Made by a program: the position numbers and the translations under genes | Shown: positions 7,541 to 10,410 of the stretch, piece after piece | How the letters are laid out: the number at the start of each line of letters is the position of its first letter | How positions within the stretch are numbered: the first letter of the stretch is position 1 | Notes under the pieces: generated by a model | The model's input: only the letters and a program-made list of their open reading frames with translations | Databases searched by the model: none | Told to the model about the DNA's origin: nothing | NCBI GenBank assembly: GCA_024220525.1 | Contig: JAMYWO010000013.1 | Location: forward strand, 124,065 to 134,474 | Direction of reading: 5' to 3' | Length of the DNA: 10,410 nucleotides | DNA from: Cochliopodium minus | Lineage: Eukaryota; Discosea; Himatismenida; Cochliopodiidae

Positions 7541-9171
7541 ATGAAGACTACCAGCAATAACAATCTCTACCAAATGACCGACTCAAGTGAGAACATTTTC
7601 GTCAATGTCTTCCAAAACAATCTCCTCAATGAGAATACTTTATCCAACATAAAAGTACAAACAATCTATTTATTTTTATTTTTTTATTAACCACCTTTAT
7701 ATCATTTTTATCATTTTTTATTTTTTATTTTTTATTTTTTATTTTTTATTTTTTATTTTTTTATTTTTTTATTTTTTTATTTTTGATTTTATTTTTTATT
7801 TTTTATTTTTTTATTTTTTCATTTTTTATTTTTTATTTTTATAATATATTTTTATTTTTTTATTTTTATTTTTTTTATTTTTTTATTTTTAAAAGTTAAA
7901 TTGTCCAAATTTGGCGGAATTTTGTTGTAAATCGAACACTTTGGAGCTGGATCAGTTGGACTCCATGGTTTTCTGTGGCAACACAAAAAATTTGAAGAGA
8001 GTCTCCTTGATTTTAGGAAAGAATGTTTGGAGAGAAAAAATTTCAAAAAAGTTTACATGTAAAAAATAAAAAACAAAAAAAACAAAAAAAGATAAAAAAA
8101 ATAACAAAAATAAAAAAAATAATAAATAAATTATATTAAAATTAAAAAATTAAAAAATTATCTTAAAATTAAAAAATTAAAAGTTTTGGATTAAAAAGAT
8201 AAAAAAAATAACAAAAAAAATTTGTTATGTCCATGAAATTAAGAAAAGATATTAATTAAATATAAAAATAAAAAAATCAAAAAATAACAATAGAAACTTA
8301 ACATTTTTTTTTTTTATGAACAATAGTTAATTACCCATGTGTATCCACAGCATCCTTTTCATGTCTCCTCCCTCCCAAAGAACTGTCCACCGAAGAAGAA
8401 AACGACAACAACGAAAACAACAACAACAATAACAATAACACAGAAGAAGAAAACAAAAACGCGAACAAAGAAGAAGAGGAGCTCGCCATCTTCAAATATC
8501 CCCTCAAAATGGACTCCCTCGTCAACCTTAGCCTCAACAACTTTCAAATCAAGCAGAAATGGATCCAGAACAACTTTTACAACAATTCCAAGCTCACCGA
8601 GCTCGTTTTGGACAACGTCAACATTGACACTGTCACTTTGTTGTTTGTCAAAGAGATTTTCCGATCTTTGCGTGTTTTGAAGCTCAGAAAACTCGTCAAC
8701 ACTCATTCTTTGAGCATTCGCTTGCCCACTTTGAAGCATTTGACTGTTTCTGACTGCGATTTGTTCAAGACTTTCAATCATTTCGAGTGCGAGAGTTTGG
8801 ACACTTTGATTTTTTATAACTGTCCTTCTGCTGACAATTTGGAGCTTAGTATGTGGAGAAACTTTTATTCTTTGAAAGTAAAAAAAAACATAATTTTTTA
8901 TTTTTATTTTTATTTATTTTTATTTTTTATTAATTTTATTTTTTTATTTTTTTAAAAGATTTTGGCTTTGGGTGGAATACGTATCAATATGTTTTCTGTT
9001 GAAAATTTCCCTGTTGTTTTCACATCTTTGAAGTACATCCACTACTTCCCTCTTCTCACCAAGGAATCAAACGATTTGGATAGCCAGGGTTTCTTTGAGA
9101 TATTGTTGTCTTTGAATAAGGGATACTTTATCACTTTCAGTGAGAATTGTGAGCCATGGCTAACTAATTGA
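7541..9171 (+). CDS. Gene 4: leucine-rich-repeat protein with an Asn/Glu-rich insert
   Basis: Four exons: 7541-7654, 7896-8058, 8327-8877 and 8959-9171 (stop TGA). They give 346 aa with phases 0, 1 and 0. Residues about 39-75 already look LRR-like (LNCPNLAEFCC, NLKRVSLILG). A low-complexity insert at 113-144 contains eight Asn in a row (123-130) flanked by Glu runs. Residues about 155-310 hold roughly six LRRs of 22-27 residues, with cores LVNLSLNNF, LTELVLDNVNI, LRVLKLRKL, LKHLTVSDCDL, LDTLIFYNC and LKILALGGI. LRRs form curved binding surfaces. This irregular type is common in F-box/LRR-like proteins, but I see no F-box, signal peptide or membrane helix. ATG 7541 is the first Met in an open frame that extends upstream past a possible acceptor (GTAG at 7521), so an earlier exon cannot be excluded, especially so near the undetermined base at 7369. 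Exon 3 could also start at 8351, using CAG 24 bases downstream in the same frame. Partner and process unknown. Confidence 0.78.
7714..7779 (+). repeat. (ATTTTTT)n to (ATTTTTTT)n run in gene 4 intron 1
   Basis: A recurs every seven bases from 7720 to 7755 and then every eight. It lies within intron 7655-7895, here in the T-rich orientation on the coding strand. Similar but more degenerate runs continue to about 7890. Confidence 0.8.
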
Positions 9172-9369
9172 ACCTTTTCAAAAAAAAAAAAAAATTTTTG
9201 TAAAATTAATTTAATGTTGAGGAATTTTAAAAAAATAAAAAAAAATAAAAAATAATCGGAAATTAAAAAAATTAATTAATTTTACAAGAAAAATAATTAA
9301 AATTGGAACAAGAAAAAACTTTTCGTTTGAAATAAAATAATAAAATAATTTAATTTTAAGAAAATTGTT
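9172..9369. other. Convergent 3' spacer between genes 4 and 5, with an inverted repeat
   Basis: These 198 AT-rich bases lie between two stop codons. The 14-base string TTGTAAAATTAATT at 9198-9211 recurs as its exact reverse complement at 9274-9287, with 62 bases between. As RNA the stem would grow to 17 pairs outward with one U-G pair. It could help end transcription from both sides. Chance is a real alternative in AT-rich DNA. Confidence 0.4.
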
Positions 9370-10226
9370 TCAGTTTTCTTCTCTCAACATTTGAATTATA
9401 TTTTTGTTGTTTCTACTTTGTGCTAAATTCAAAGGAGTCTCATCATACTCATTCAAAGCATTCTTATCAACCCCCTTTTTGAGAAGAAAAGAAACAGCCT
9501 CTTCATTATCATACTCACAAGCGAAATGTAAAGGAGTGTTGTTATTATTGCTTTTCGTAGACTTAATATCTGCTCCGTTCTCAACCAAAAACTCTAAAAT
9601 TTTGAAGTTATTATATTTGCAAGCCAAATGTACAGGAAGACCTCCATCTATTCAAAAAATAAAATTATTTTTTATTTTAATATTTTTTATTTGATTTTAT
9701 TTTTTATTTTTTATTTTTATTGTATTTTTATTTTAATATTTTTTATTTTTTATTTTTTATTTTCATTTTTTTATTTTTATTTTCTCTTTTCTTTTTTTAT
9801 TTTTTATTTTTTATTACCAAGAAAGGAATCTACCATTTTGTTTTCAACATTTACCTCCATCCCGTTCTTCACTGCTAATACAACTCCCTCATAAGATCTC
9901 ATCTCTACGAATTTATGCAACAAACTGTTTCCATCGTTATCTCTGTACTTCACCAATGTTTCTTTATCAATCTAACAATAAAAAAATAAAATAACATTAA
10001 AAAAATAAAAATAAAAAAATAAAAAAATAAAAAATAATGAAATATAAATAATGTTGTAAAAAATAAAAAAATTTTAAAAAATAAAATAAAAAATTTTTTT
10101 TTACTAGAAATCCATTTTCTAATAATAACAAAATAGTTCCACATGAATTGTTTTGGATGGAAAAATCGAAAAAGAGTTGGGAGTCTTTCAAATCACCATA
10201 ATAAGGCAACAAAACAGAAACAGCAT
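9370..10226 (-). CDS. Gene 5: ankyrin-repeat protein, 5' end off the right edge
   Basis: Three minus-strand exons: 10226-10105, 9971-9818 and 9647-9370 (stop TGA 9372-9370), with phases 0 and 1. They give the last 183 residues of a longer protein. The acceptor just right of 10226 (TTAAAAAAG) shows that earlier exons lie beyond the edge. The front part is divergent (DAVSVLLPYYGDLKDSQLFF, ILLLLENGF, DGNSLLHKFVE). The end has canonical ankyrin repeats: GGLPVHLACKYNNFKILEFL, NTPLHFACEYDNEEAVSFLL and ETPLNLAQSRNNKNIIQML. The joins FL|D|GGLP and GFL|IDKE fall inside repeats and preserve their spacing, which supports the splicing. There are no other domains in view. It is likely a protein-binding scaffold; the partner is unknown. 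It resembles gene 1 in orientation and in some divergent repeat wording (LHK[LF]V, VxxxxENK), so the two may be related copies. It converges with gene 4, with 198 bases between stops. Confidence 0.85.
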
Positions 10227-10410
10227 CTTTTTTAAAAAAAAATAAAAAATTAAAAAGTAAAAATAATTATTTAATACAAAAAAATAAAAATGAAATATAT
10301 TTAAATAGAAATGAAATATATTTAAATTGAAATATTCTAATTTAAAAATAAAAAACAATGGTTTCAAACAGAAAAAATAAAAAATAAAAATTTAAATTAA
10401 ATTAAAAAAT
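10227..10410 (-). other. 3' part of a gene 5 intron, reaching the right edge
   Basis: The acceptor is at 10227. No exon-like island is seen up to the edge. It includes two 21-base tandem copies, 10291-10311 and 10312-10332, of TGAAATATATTTAAATWGAAA. Confidence 0.6.

Noticed and set aside
8339-8680. Plus-strand ORF of 113 aa in another frame, rich in Thr and Lys
   Set aside because: It overlaps gene 4 exon 3 out of frame; the Thr/Lys run is a shifted reading of the same repeat tract.
8359-8781. Minus-strand ORF of 140 aa opposite gene 4
   Set aside because: It lies wholly antisense to the LRR exon. Its Val/Phe run is only the complement of the Asn/Glu codons, and it has no domain or splice continuity.

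Overview
The window looks like nuclear DNA of an intron-rich, extremely AT-rich microbial eukaryote. Islands of ordinary coding composition are separated by stretches of almost pure A and T. They join into long reading frames only when GT...AG introns of about 75 to 470 bases are removed. TGA (genes 2, 4, 5) and TAA (gene 3) act as stops, so the code looks standard. Ankyrin and leucine-rich-repeat proteins beside an ABC-F ATPase and a sugar-type carrier would suit a free-living amoeboid or flagellate protist (an Anaeramoeba-like lineage is one guess), but nothing here fixes the species.

Five genes alternate strictly in strand. Gene 1 (minus, 77-1515, 3' end off the left edge) is an ankyrin-repeat protein. 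Gene 2 (plus, 1942-6131, nine exons, 613 aa) is a complete ABC-F ATPase. Gene 3 (minus, 6244-7416) is the C-terminal part of a 12-helix carrier that resembles SLC45/plant sucrose transporters; its N-terminal half is absent. Gene 4 (plus, 7541-9171, four exons, 346 aa) is a leucine-rich-repeat protein with an Asn/Glu-rich insert. Gene 5 (minus, 9370-10226, 5' end off the right edge) is a second ankyrin-repeat protein. Genes 1/2 and 3/4 diverge; genes 2/3 and 4/5 converge with only 112 and 198 bases between stop codons. No RNA gene, transposon ORF, CRISPR array or operon is visible.

The genes do not form an obvious pathway. The ABC-F protein probably acts in translation or ribosome quality control in the cytosol, the carrier sits in a membrane, and the ankyrin and LRR proteins are interaction scaffolds with unknown partners.

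The more unusual signals lie in gene structure. Splice sites are atypical (AAG acceptors are common, +5 G is rare). Introns carry a shared A6T/T6A heptamer satellite and internal tandem duplications. Introns cut exactly through the ATP-binding motifs of gene 2, whose second Walker B box is altered. A single undetermined base at 7369 sits exactly where gene 3 loses its N-terminal half, suggesting an assembly join. I found no convincing new multi-gene system.
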